Below the pieces are notes generated by a model. The model did not search any database. It saw only the letters and a list, made by a program, of their open reading frames with translations, and had not been told where the DNA came from. The position numbers and the translations under genes were made by a program. This document shows, piece by piece, positions 13,553-25,029 of a stretch of 64,000 bases of DNA; position 1 is the stretch's first letter; each line of letters opens with the position of its first letter. This DNA is from Neelides folsomi. Its lineage: Eukaryota > Arthropoda > Collembola > Neelipleona > Neelidae. The DNA lies in the NCBI GenBank assembly GCA_034687125.1, contig JAQGBZ010000071.1, positions 62,001 to 126,000 on the forward strand. Reading direction: 5' to 3'.

Positions 13553-16500
13553 TTAAAATGGAGAAGAAAAGCCGTGATTTTGAATGGGAATAAAGTGGAT
13601 CTCCTCCTGAGAAGAGGCGGATGGAACCGCCAGCTTCAGGTTGCCGACCTTTTCGACAAACAGTGAGACGTTAAATGTCAACGGCTGGCCGACCTCTGCC
13701 TTCCTATATGAGCTTCCTCACTCCTCGTTGGAACGAAGAACCAACGAGTCTCAATCCCTGCTTACCACCTACCACTGTCTGATCGCGGAGATGAAAGGAA
13801 ATTGTAATTCTGAGATGAGGTGCGAAGACCCGATCCCATCAAACCCAACACCGGAACTGAATACATTTCTCACTTAATGGATTCAGATGATGAGGAAAGA
13901 CAAGCGGAATTAAACGTCCCCTTTCTTACTTAATAGTCGAATAATCACTATAATATTTTTCAACTTATCTTTTCCACAATTGACAAAAACAGACGGAGGA
14001 GATAAAAAAGAAGAATATTGTCCTGTTTTGCGTAAATTCATCTATGTCGACTGAAGACTTCAAGATCATTTAATTTGATTGTGAGAAATCATTGGTAGAT
14101 CTTGCAAATAAAAATTGCCAAAGCGGTATTTAGAAATTGCAACAACAAGTGAGACAATCCATGTGTTAAGTTCAAGGATATCTTTTCGACATGATCACTT
14201 TGTCCATAATAGCCATACAGGAAAAAGATAATGATTAGTAATGCTCAACCTGTAGGAGCTTCACATGAGAAAAGTGCATTGAGTTAATAATGTGAAGCTG
14301 ATATGAAGATGAAAATAAAAATACTGTCGATAAGCCCATGTTCAGAGATACACGTTAATAAAACGTACAAGGAACTCGGTCCGATTGGGAAAACAAAGTG
14401 TTTGGAGGGCCAGAATATGATGAGATTGAAAAACACTACATAGAGGTTGGGCAATCGAGATGAAAATGTGTTTCGGAATGATAAACGTTGGAAAAGAATG
14501 GAAGCCTCGCAGAGATAATATTGTTAGTGATAGAGAGCTGAGAAGGTCAGCTACACCCAGTAAGCCCAGAAACCCAAGGTCTTCTGTCCAAAGAAAGAAG
14601 TGACTAAAACTAATTACAATCATATTTTCCTCGATCTCTTATTAATGAAAAAAGCCACGAGTCTACACATTTGTTAGCACTTTAATTATTATTTTGCTCC
14701 TTCTTTTCCGCAATTAATAGTTCACCATGTGGGAATAGCTTAAAAAATAAATTACTCATTTACGCTATATGAGAAATGATCAAATGAAATATTGTTATTT
14801 CAGTATATTTTAAAACAAGAAAATGGTCATTCGACTTTCAAATGGTAAATAACGGGAATTTAATTTATGCTCATCAGCTAATGTAAGTGGTCATATCACA
14901 TAAGGAAAAATGGAGTTAAAACAACAGCTGAACTGAGGTACAATAACGATTATATAAATTTTCCTATTCAATTCGAAGAGGTTTCGAGTCTAATGAACTG
15001 TCCATTAGAAAGATAAGCCCGACCCTATCATCTGGAACATGAAAAATTTCCCATTAACTATTGATGACTTTCTCCTCGATTGCGAGTGGTGGAGCAGAAG
15101 GAATGAAGGAAGGTGAACCTGTATTTTATTATATGTTTATTATTAAATATCCACTATTCCCTCCCTAATATCCTCAACTCGGCCAAATATTCCTCCATGT
15201 GTATATAGGCAAATAATAAAAGAAAATGTAATATAACCATTAAGAATCCTCTTCATTGAGCAAATAATGAGGCAAGGAATTGGAGCAGAGTGGGAAGGTA
15301 AAAGTCACGGCCATGGACACTCTGACCCCATTCGATTCACTTTTAATCCTCCAACTTCAAGACCTTTTAGCTATAAAGTTGGACTAACGACGATGTGAAG
15401 AGATGATGGGTTCGAAGGTGGTTCTTAATAATCGATGGCAATAAGAGTCTCTTCTCCTTCAACTTCAACACGGTCGAGCGGAGAAGGAAGGCTAAAGTAA
15501 AATTGATTATGCTTACTATGTATGAACTACACGGTGACTGAATCTCACTAAACGAACCCTCCTACATGTTGGTTTTATGCAAATCTTTAATTCTTTACTA
15601 CTAGGGAGAACTGAAGAAACCAATAAACACCTTATTTAGACTATCGCATTACTAAATACTCGGAGATAGAAAATTGCTTAGCATGTGTGCGAGTTTCATT
15701 TTTAAATAACAACTAACTACCAGCTAATAGTTAACCTTGAAGTTATTAAATCAATTATATCCCGTGCAGGAGTTTTTAATACTTAAAGTAGTTTTTCTAA
15801 TATAATAAGAATAGCTACCTACTATATTTATTTACGTATATTTATATTATACATAATAGATAGTAAAAGGGGAAATAATAAAAATATTTGTACATTTAAT
15901 TTAATCATTTAATATAGCTAGGCTTTTTTATTGAATTGAAATAAGCATTTGAGGAAAATATGTGTGAATCTAAATAAAATGCAAGTTATTGATAGATAGA
16001 AAGTTTTGCCTAAAAAATAACTTTCTTGAAATAAAAATAAAAATTTCAATTGATTAATACTTATTTGTAATAATTGCATAGAGTGATAATTGGATATTGG
16101 AGGTTTTACGACTTAATTTTCACAATGCACAATGAAAGCTTCACAGCAATTTTTAATCAAGTAATCATAATTCTAGCAGCATGCAAAGTAACATATTTTA
16201 CTTGTATCTCATTACACTTTCTAAGACTTTTAAAACGCCTCAAATTCATTAAAGGCTTGGAAAGACGAGAAAGTTGCGCCTTGCGCGATTCACTAATTAA
16301 TACATAAAAACTTGTAAATAGGGAAAATATATAAATGTTGTGAATAAACATTGTTTTTGTGACCTAATTAGTGTAATGATATAATAAGTAAATAAGCAAG
16401 TTAATGTAATGAAATATGCATTGACCACAAAAGTATGAAATATTAAAAAATATTCAAGTCTCTGGTAGTGCATCGACCATTTGGATTTATATGAATCAGA

Positions 16501-18135
16501 ATGAATTGAGTTGGAATTAAAAAGTAAATACTCACCGTTAGTTAATGTGTAGGTGACAAATTCAGAATCCTCAGCTTCGACATTTATATTCAATTTGATA
16601 GTTGTTGATGGATGGACAAAGCAATGCTCTTTCACTTCTTTCTTTGAAGTTTTGGCACGAGCTGAAGAAGCCGATTTCCTCATTTTCTAAAATCGTAAAA
16701 ATTAATTAGCAAAACATCGTCATATTAAATTTAGATGAAATGAATTTCAGGGTAATTGTTAAATAATATAAAATAGCTTACATATTTCGAGTGACAGAAG
16801 GATAAAATAAGCGGTCGATATGTATGTGATGATAACTCTAGTTTAGAGTATTTAGAGGCACTTGTAGTTTCCTATCACTCAACCAGAAGCAGATTCTCCT
16901 CCCACACAATAATAATAAATTAACGCCCCGTCTATGATTATTTCACCTCTAATTGTAAATGGATAAAAATTATTGGTGGAGATTCGCACTCAACCAGTTA
17001 AATATATTTGTACAACGGTTCAATAAATAACTCTACGGATGAACAACGTTGTCGGCAATTAAGAAAAGTCTTCAATATAAATAAAATTATTTTAATGAAA
17101 TGTTATTTTTCTGACTGTTTGGAAGTTTCTCTAAATATTTATTAAATATGTTGTTTGTTATTTAAAATGAATCGTAAAATTATTGATAAGAGTGCTATTG
17201 TGTATAGAGCTTTAAGATTTATATTTGTTAATTGACTATAACGGCACAGACTGATATAATTTGATTATCTGTAGATTTCAATTGTAATTTTTTTAATTGC
17301 AACTGAATACACACATATAAAAATGTAATTGATTAGATTTATGATGGCCCTTTTCGTTAGATACAATAGTTAGGAGCAATCTAAACGTTGTTTAAATCAA
17401 TTAAACAATGAATGAACTAGTGAACGAAAACTTTAACAAAAGCTACAAATTAAAAGGTTTAAATGTGACTATTTATCCCTTTCTTTTTCTTTATAAAACT
17501 AAATAAGGTTTCAATGTTCAATCGATATCACCTTTAATTTTGCTTTCTGTAAAGCTCTATATTAACCTAAATTTTTGGTACATTAAATTAGACTTTAATA
17601 TTTTACATAATTTTAAATTCTCTTATTGAAAGGGAGATAAAAATAAAATTATGTAACAATAAATTGAATGTGGTGAGGTTAGTTCGTTTTCCGACTTTGA
17701 AGAATCCTGAAATTACAATATAGAATCATATTTTATAATCAAATACAATACATAAGTACACACATGCATATTTAATTACAGTAATTATATTATATGGAAA
17801 TAGATATTTTATGAGATATTTTAATTATTGTTGTAAAAGCAAGCAAATCTGTGGCTGAATTAAATTTAGTAAAATGAAACTTACTTTTGTACAATGGAAA
17901 TAGCGTTGAAGGTTAAAGGCTTAACGATGGATGAATTCGTTTAAATGGACTTTACTAAAGTTAAGGCAGAGTTGGTAGTTCTTACTATGTAACACATGAG
18001 GTGTGTGTTTTTATTTGTTTTGTTTTCCTCCTTCAATTTTTGCAAATAGTGAGCAAGTGCAAAGTTGTATTGTGGAGAGAAATACGAGTTCTGATTAGTC
18101 GACGACACCTGTTGCGTCAAATCCTTTCTTTGCAT
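13553..18135 (-). CDS. Unrecognised four-exon gene, small basic-then-neutral protein (129-180 aa)
   Basis: Exons on the minus strand: 18135-17986, 16686-16536, 13856-13766 and 13703-13553 (TAA at 13555-13553). All three junctions keep frame: phase 0, phase 1 (Asn then G|TT Val) and phase 2 (TG|G Trp). Exon 1 gives MQRKDLTQQVSSTNQNSYFS and onward for 50 aa. Exon 2 begins K-MRKSASSARAKTSKK (basic, Ser-rich), then TIKLNINVEAEDSEFVTYTL. Exon 3 has VPVLGLMGSGLRTSSQNYNF. Exon 4 has VGQPLTFNVSLFVEKVGNLK and ends FIPIQNHGFSSPF. The alternating hydrophobic pattern suggests a small beta-rich domain. The start is uncertain: a 12-codon overlapping upstream ORF precedes the first ATG, and a strong donor at about 17884 suggests an alternative 5' exon that would make exon 2's ATG (16683) the start, giving 129 aa. 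There is no signal peptide or membrane segment. I do not recognise the family. Confidence 0.6.
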
Positions 18136-19074
18136 CTTGGCTTTTCAGATGGCATAAAAGACTCGCCAATAACTCTTTAACTCACGCGCTCTCCTTCTTC
18201 TATGTCTTTGTTCCCACATCGTTACATTTTACATATATTGTTTAATTAACTCCATTTGATTAAATTAAAACGAAAATTCTAAATGGTAGTCTTTTAAAAA
18301 TATGTTCCTCTTTATATTAAATACTATACTATATTAAATTTTATATAAAAATAATATATTGATTAACATTGAAGAATTTTTTAAAGTTTCCGTTAGGATA
18401 AAATTATTAACTTTGTGTATTTTAACACTACACTACTGTAAATGTGTTTACTCTGTGGGCCTAACCAAAGTGGTTGAATAGCGAAGCTTAAACAGCGCTA
18501 TTAAAACTTAATAAAATTCTGACAAAATCACCTTTACATCTTAAACACGAGTTATCTCGAGTGTAACTAAGCAGCCGTTCATTAAGAACACGAGTATCAT
18601 TGTGTTATTTCAAATCTTCTTTACAACCGATTGACTAGAGTATGTCTCGTGTCAGTTACCAAATTATAAAAAAGTTGTTCCTGAGTTTGTTACTTGATTA
18701 AATCAGTTTTATTTCACTTAAATATATAATTAAACTATTTTAAAGTAATGAATCAATTTAATTGTAATAGTAAATACTCAAAATTAATTTAATTAAGCAT
18801 AATAAAAAGAATCAATTAAAAACAATATAAATAAAAGTTTTACAATCAAAAGTGATGGGTAAGATAAAATTAAAGTTTTAATTTGTTATTTTAAAATATA
18901 ATGTTTATTATTAAACTGGAAAGCAACCGAGGTGTGACGTGCACACAGGGTCAAGGGGTATTGAGGGTTATTGGCCTTCATCAGAGAACAAAAATTAACT
19001 TAACTTTCGTCTGTACATTTCTGAGGTTTAATTTTAATTAAAAGTTAAATGCATCATTTTTTATAACTTGAATC

Positions 19075-19171
19075 GCTCCATGCGCTTCATGAAGCGATGC
19101 TCCATGGTGCTCCATGCAAAAAAACTTTGTTTCACTCCATGCGCTCCATGGTGCTCTATGGTGCTCTATGT
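19075..19171. repeat. Short tandem/interspersed gctccatg repeats
   Basis: At least six imperfect copies of the octamer gctccatg (variants gctctatg, gcttcatg) lie within about 100 bases. An isolated perfect 12-bp palindrome, gctccatggagc, follows at 19413-19424, just beyond the transposase stop. Clustered short repeats inside the end of a DNA transposon are typical of subterminal transposase-binding sites; that function is inferred. Confidence 0.6.
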
Positions 19172-19426
19172 TCTCAAATTTTAATTTATATGAACTACAC
19201 GTTAAGACATTTTTAATATAGCATAAATACTTAATAAAATGTAAATTGCTGACTAATTATATCATATAATAATTCAAATTATAAAACTAAATATTTGCTA
19301 TTTAAATTATTTGTTTTACTCTTTTCATCAAGGGGTTATTATTCATACCTTAACAAAGCAATTGATAGAGAGTGCACACAATAAATATAATTTTAACTTA
19401 ATTTTTCATAATGCTCCATGGAGCTA

Positions 19427-20268
19427 TTATTTTACAGGATAGGGAAATCTTAGCCATAATTCACAGTTACTGCATTTAAGCAATGAAGATTCTTCGCAAA
19501 TTTCCATTTCGCACGTATCAGAAACATTCGTAAAGCAAATATCAAGAATTCCGTCAAATTTTTCTCTCTCAATATCGAAATATCCACTTTTAATCCAAGC
19601 ATATCGAATCATGTTTTGAAATTTAATGGATTGTGTATTACTGAGTGCAATTTGATGATGTTATTTCTTAACTTCAAATTAATTGGGAGATCATCTAAAA
19701 TAAATCTTTCAGAGATTTTTTTTCGCATTATTTTATAGGGACGAAAAAAGTAAACATCTAAGGGTTGATATTCGGATGTTGTTTTAGGAGGAATTTCGAG
19801 AACTTCACAGGTGTCTTTAACTTTTTCATACAATTTTTTGTCTTTATGAGTCAAGCAATAACAAACATTTTTCATTGATATTAGGAGCCAAACAATTTTC
19901 AACCCAATCTTTCATAATCTTTTTATCCATTTTTCCTGATTTACTAGCCGTTAAATAAATATTTTTGTTGCAAAAAATATTTTTGAGAACTCTTGGGCCA
20001 AATTTTTCGCCATTTTCTTGAAGACATAATAACATTGGAGATAACAATTTTCCATCCATACTAATTAAAGTCATTATTGTATATGGGTTAAAGCATTTAA
20101 GCAAGTCACTGATGAAATAGTGGATTTTTCTCCTTTATTTGAAAGGGTTCGAAGACTCGAAAATTCATAAGTGAAACCACTCTGATCAGAATTAAATACT
20201 TCATTGCTGTCATACTTTGACAGGAATTTATTTTGTGGCAAAAACAAATTCATTTTCTGTTTCCTTAA
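19427..20268 (-). pseudogene. Broken pogo/Tigger-like DDE transposase
   Basis: Pieces of a DDE-superfamily transposase are spread over three frames on the minus strand. In order they are: the first-aspartate region (EVFNSDQSGF, about 20180), a central block (TIMTLISMDGKLLSPMLL), the second-aspartate region (NEKCLLLLDS, about 19850), the PKTTSEYQPLDVYFFRPYK block that follows the catalytic core in pogo-type enzymes, and a C-terminal block (MIRYAWIKSGYFDIE). Frame changes near 20085, 19856 and 19610 and the lack of an N-terminal DNA-binding region show it is inactive. It lies between the inverted repeats at 18461 and 21650. The assignment to the pogo/Tigger group is from motif resemblance only. 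Confidence 0.75.
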
Positions 20269-20486
20269 TTTTAGGCATATATTTATAAAATTTGAACCAA
20301 ATGAGATTTTGAAAAAAGATTGTCAATACATGATGGAAAATGTTCAATTTTAATCGCCATTTATAAGTCTTAGATTATTGTAAGTTTTAATTGATTAAAT
20401 TAATATATTTAATCATTTTTAAGTATCATTTAAATGTATTGTGAATCAATTTTTTTCCTTAGATTCTGATGTTGACCAAGTTCAAG

Positions 20487-20503
20487 TATACAGGGTGGCC
20501 CAG
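20487..20503 (+). repeat. Possible mariner/Tc1-type terminal sequence
   Basis: TATACAGGGTGGCCCAG resembles the TA plus CAGGGTG start of mariner-family inverted repeats. No matching inverted partner was found in the flanking few kilobases, so it may be a solo or truncated end. Confidence 0.3.
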
Positions 20504-22732
20504 CGTTAATTGATTCTTTTGATTCTATATAACTTAAAGTAGGGGCTCAAATCTCAAATTAAGATTATTATTCTAGTTGAGTGATGCATTGGTCATAAAA
20601 AGATAATCTTTGAGAAAGTACCTTTAATACGGCGTGGGGTATAGCGCCGAGTAGCTATGTAAAAGTATCATTTATTTAAAAAAAACAGAACAAATGTCAA
20701 TTTTCGTCAAATAAACGTCAAGTAACTTTGGATATTCTCAAATAAACATTCATTTCTAAATTCAAATATTTTTCAACTTTGGCTAACATGGCAGGAACGG
20801 AATTCTATTTAATGAATCATTCAGACGGGTCAGAACATTCCAATTCCAACATTCGACCAAATTCAAGATGGATAAGAGCAACTATTATTTCAGTGTTTGT
20901 CTCAAATTAAAAGTTTTTGTTTATTTGAGAATTATCCAAAGTTACTAACTCAATTTCATTTCTCCTATGTCAACCTCCAAACGGATTGAATTGTACAGAG
21001 GTCCAAAAGGATTGCAACAAAGAAAGAAAGTCTTGTGTGTTATGGATGTGTACATACAAATCATAGGACAAGTTTTAAAATAATTCATATGGCTTTATAG
21101 GTATAGTAGATGCTCAGTCTCTTCCCTCCTGCTCACTGCATAATCTTACTCTTTGTAGATTTGCGAATACATTGTTTAAGTTCTTTGGAGTGATTGAATC
21201 AACAACATCTTGAATGTTTTGCTGTAATTCGGCAATGGTATGGAGATTGTTTTAGCAAAGATACTATAATGCCATATGAATTATTTTAAAAGCTGTAATA
21301 TCCATAACACACGTTGCTCCCTTTGTTGCATGTATTATATGTATTTATATGTACTATACCGATATACTATGGACATATTATGTAATACGTTGTTGTATTA
21401 TATATGTTGTATTATATATTTACATACAATAACAATGAAATTCAGACTGACCGTGCACGTTTATTGTAGTATAGAAAAAGTTATACCGGGAATAAGCTAT
21501 TAAAAAGTTATCAGAGGTTTTCGGGTATAGCGCTATTAAGCATTTTGGTTAGGATTTTATTCCGGGAATAACTTGGAATAACTTTTTAATAAGTCGGAAT
21601 AACTAAACTACCACTTTATACTCCCTTATATTCAAAACCACTTTGGTTAGGGTGTGCTTACTCGGTCTTTAGGTATTTCTTTATTTATTTCATTATTTAT
21701 TTATAACTTAGCGTTGGAAAGATAAAGTATTAATAACATATTTTAAACCAATTTTATTTCGTATTAACACTTGTAAGTCATAATAAAAATTGTTAATAAT
21801 TATAAAAAGTTCATTTTTTGATTCTCTTCATTAATAACTTTTGATTGAACTTGTTGATGATATTGTATGTACTAACAATGAAAAAAGGCCGAGAAGGGCA
21901 GAGAGTAAGGATATATCCAATGATGGAAATTAGAAAGTCGTATTATTATTTTATTAATAGGATGTCAATTTATGGCATTCCAGTTGAGCAACTTGAGGTA
22001 AAAAGTGAGGTCGTTTGATTAGGTCAAGAGAGTCGTAACTGGGCCTCTCCGTCATATGTAAGGGTTCAAGATAAACGTCAAATAGATATAATTTATAAAT
22101 TATGTTTTTTGCAACTGAATGAGAATAAATAAGTTGTAATGAATGTAGGTAGTTATCTGTTGTACCCTGACAAATTCATATTCGATCAGCTCCATTCTTC
22201 CATTACTTACAATAGAAAATAAGAATTCTTAATCCTTACTCACATATACTTAATGCAAATTATACAATTATTATAAAAGGAAGTATAATGAAAGATAAAA
22301 GCATTGATGATTTGAATTTTACATAAATACTTATTTTAATAAAAGTATAGTACTAGGTACGTCATTCATATTGGTTATCAATCGATAGTTATTATTTCAG
22401 GTATTGAAACTATCTTTCAAGGAATCAAAAATTAGAACACTAAATTGTTGTTGTCGGTATTAAGAAATATTACACGTGAAATTATTTTAATAGAATTATC
22501 CGTACGTTTTCCTTGTCTAATATAGAGATCTTACTTATTACTCCATTATCAAAGGTTAGAAATTAGAATTTTATTTGACTCATATATCATATAGTTATGT
22601 AACTCATAATTTAAGCGCAATCTCTTTCTCCTTAATTTATTCATTTGGAGGTCTCTTCTGAGGCGTCAGTCGAGACAAAACTGTCCCTCGGCAACAACTA
22701 TCTCCGTCTCTCTTCCGTCAACTTCAATAACA

Positions 22733-22748
22733 TTTTTATATATATAAA
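22733..22748 (+). promoter_or_regulatory. Possible TATA box of the iodotyrosine deiodinase gene
   Basis: A TTTTTATATATATAAAC stretch lies about 45 bases before the ATG at 22789. The spacing would allow a very short 5' UTR. It sits in AT-rich DNA, so chance occurrence is possible. Confidence 0.35.
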
Positions 22749-22788
22749 CATTCACTCATCATATCTTTCTAAAGTTTGATAAGACATC

Positions 22789-24302
22789 ATGGGATATTTA
22801 CAAGAGCAGATTCCCTTTGTTTATAATTACTGGCCACAATTATTAACGCTTACTCTTGCATACGTCTGCGTTTTATACTTTCTCAAACTCAAAAATCATG
22901 ACGGAGAAATCATTGTTGTGAAGAAAAATAAGAAAGAAAAGTATCTTACGCCAGATCAAGGTTCGATTTTTTTCTCTTAAAACTCAAATACAAATACTTG
23001 AACATTGCATTTTCCATATAATTTTTTTATTAATTTTATATTTAAATACTTGTACAGTACATAGTATGTAAATGATTAATTTACTAGAATAATATGTTTC
23101 ATTCTTCTTAAACGTTTAAAGCTGCCGAAATAAAAGATGTTGAGTTTGTGGAAGATGACGACTTGGGATTCAAGAGTGCTTTGCCAGAGGATCTTCCACA
23201 CGTTCCTCTCAAGACATTCAAAAGATATCCAGAAAAAGAAATGATCGAGAGATCTGCCGAGTTCTATGTAGACATGAATAATCGGAGGACTCTTCGCTAC
23301 TACAGCTCCGAATCTGTTCCTAAACAAGTTATAGAGAACATCATCAAAACGGCTGGTAAAGCCTTTCACGGGACTTATCTAACTCATGATTAAATATTAT
23401 GATATTGCTATTAATTTTATTATTCTTCATGTGGATTTAATTGTAAAGGTACGAGTCCATCAGGAGCCCACACAGAGCCTTGGACATTTGTGGTTGTAGG
23501 CGATAAAGATGTGAAAAAACAAATCCGGGAAGTTATTGAAGAAGAAGAGGAAATCAACTACTCAAAAAGAATGGGTAAATATTTTAAATGTTTGAACTTG
23601 GTTTACTTTCATAAATATAAGTAGAATAGGTATTGGTATAATACGGATTAATATTAAGGACATCAAATATTTTGCATATTACAATTAATTTTAAATGTAT
23701 TAATGCAGGTAAGCAATGGACGACTGATTTGAATCCATTGAAGACAAATGCAGTGAAGGAATATTTGACTACAGCTCCTTATCTTATCTTGGGTAAAGAA
23801 ACTTACATTATACAAATCCCCATTCATTCTAATTAATCTCATTTATTATCTCATGTTCACAGTTTTCAAGCAAGTTTATGGGTTCAATCCGGATGGAAGC
23901 AAGAAGACTCATTACTACAATGAAATCTCTGTCGCAGTCGCCACTGGAATTCTCATATCAGCTATACAGGTTAAAAAATGATGTTTTTATATCACATGAA
24001 AACTTTTTATTGTAGCTAATCTAAAAGAACCAAGAAGAACTTCTGAATGAAATATACTGAATATACTGAATGAATAATTATTTATGATTATGTTTTTAAC
24101 GAATTAAATACTATTTTAGCGTGCTGGACTTGTCACTTTAACTTCCACACCATTGAACTGCGGTCCTGCTCTTCGAACTATTTGTGGTCGTCCTTCGAAT
24201 GAGAAGTTGATGATTTTACTTCCAGTTGGTTATCCAGCCGAAGATGCCCTAGTTCCAGATCTATCACGCAAACCTCTTGAAGATTTAATGGTCATGCTCT
24301 AG
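22789..24302 (+). CDS. IYD: Iodotyrosine deiodinase (IYD), FMN-dependent halotyrosine dehalogenase, nitroreductase fold
   Basis: Exons: 22789-22960, 23122-23355, 23449-23574, 23709-23792, 23863-23969, 24120-24302; all phases agree and the product is 301 aa, close to the human 289. The enzyme removes halide from mono- and diiodotyrosine using FMN. An N-terminal membrane helix is seen at about residues 14-32 ([15 protein letters not shown]), then a Lys-rich linker. The FMN phosphate-binding region reads NNRRTLRYY (about 110-118). [13 protein letters not shown] (about 137-149), [13 protein letters not shown] (about 166-178, active-site lid with Glu and Tyr), the Lys in [22 protein letters not shown] and TPLNCGP all match IYD rather than generic nitroreductases. 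The first donor is weak (GTTCGA), but the frame demands it. AATAAA lies at 24545-24550. It converges with ZIP11. In an arthropod without a thyroid the natural substrate is probably halotyrosine scavenged from cuticle or diet (inference). Confidence 0.95.
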
Positions 24303-24544
24303 TTGGGAAAACGATTTTTGACTATTTTACACTTACAAGGATGGTTTTATTTTACTTGTCACTTCGGCTTGATTTTTAATTCAATTAATTTGCCTTAATG
24401 ACTCGTTTAATTTATTTTAATGAAATTGCATTTTTACTACTTTCTCAGGATTTTAAAAGAGAGGTAAAAATTAATGTATTTTATTTTAAAAACAATATAC
24501 GAATATGAATGATAATGTAAACTTATAATGTAACAAATGTAGAA

Positions 24545-24550
24545 AATAAA
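24545..24550 (+). terminator. Polyadenylation signal for the deiodinase gene
   Basis: AATAAA lies 243 bases after the stop codon and is the first canonical hexamer downstream on the plus strand that I saw. Confidence 0.5.
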
Positions 24551-24659
24551 CACGATAATCTCATAATTTCAGATTTTAATTTTAACAGTCTCTTATTTAT
24601 TACTTATTACTAATCATTGATAATTAAAGTATTTAATCATGTATTTAACAACCTGTATA

Positions 24660-25029
24660 CCCCTTTTGCTCGAATTGAGGCCCGGGCCTCAATAAAAAAT
24701 TAGGCCCTTGACCCCCGGCCGCTAATTGAGCACCGGCCAATATTTGGGCTTCGGCCTTTAAATAAAAATGAAAAGTTTTGACAAAAAAACAATTTCATTC
24801 AACTGGAAAATTAAATTTTTTCACTGTCGGAACCTCGTTTTCAGCTTGGTCGTCTTCGCCTGCTGAAATCAGAGCTTCGTTTTCTACGAGGAGGCATTTT
24901 AAATAAGGCTTAATTTTAAAATCTCAAGTGCTTCCGGAAAGCGTTTTCTTTTTAAAGTTTTCGCAAATTATTTTATGCTTTATGACCCGGCCTTCTTTTA
25001 AGCTCCGGCCTCAATTTGAGCAAAAGGGG
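24660..25029. mobile_element. 370-bp MITE with 23-bp terminal inverted repeats and TA target duplication
   Basis: The left end ccccttttgctcgaattgag plus gcc matches the reverse complement of the right end (25007-25029) at 22 of 23 positions. Both ends are flanked by TA, the signature of Tc1/mariner/pogo-superfamily insertion. A perfect 20-bp palindrome (attgaggcccgggcctcaat) sits at 24674-24693, partly inside the left end. The interior is too short for a transposase, but on the minus strand a frame reads LLVENEALISAGEDDQAENE and ends FNFPVE-stop, which looks like the C-terminal tail of a coding sequence. The element is therefore probably a deletion derivative of an autonomous transposon. It lies in the convergent gap between the deiodinase and ZIP11 genes. 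Confidence 0.85.

Larger units (their letters stand above)
18461..21650. mobile_element. Degenerate DDE transposon, about 3.1-3.2 kb, with imperfect inverted ends
   Basis: The left sequence ctaaccaaagtggttgaata (18461-18480) recurs inverted at 21629-21650 with a 2-nt insertion, and a second inverted variant, ctaaccaaaatgcttaatag, lies at about 21531-21552. Both left and inner right copies run on into agcg...ctatt. Between them lie the broken transposase (19427-20268) and short ctccatg repeats. This arrangement fits an old cut-and-paste element. The true boundaries and target duplication could not be fixed, and the ends are diverged. The unit around ccgggaataa is also repeated (21487 and 21562). 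A separate TATACAGGGTGGCCCAG motif at 20487-20503 resembles a mariner/Tc end, so a second insertion may be nested here. Confidence 0.45.
18136..22732. other. AT-rich intergenic region dominated by transposon debris
   Basis: Apart from the element at 18461-21650 I see no supported gene. An AT/GT-rich patch at about 21330-21425 (tatgtatt/gtatatat units) and plain AT-rich DNA at 21660-22700 fill the rest. The stretch just left of the iodotyrosine deiodinase start presumably holds its promoter. Confidence 0.5.

Noticed and set aside
14342..14623. 93-codon minus-strand frame and overlapping 57-codon plus frame (RDNIVSDRELRRSATPSKPR)
   Set aside because: Neither shows a recognisable domain or convincing splice sites. 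The minus frame lies inside an intron of the unrecognised gene and would need to compete with its phase-matched exons.
21276..21503. Plus-strand frame rich in Tyr, Cys and Leu
   Set aside because: It is a translation of AT/GT-rich simple sequence.
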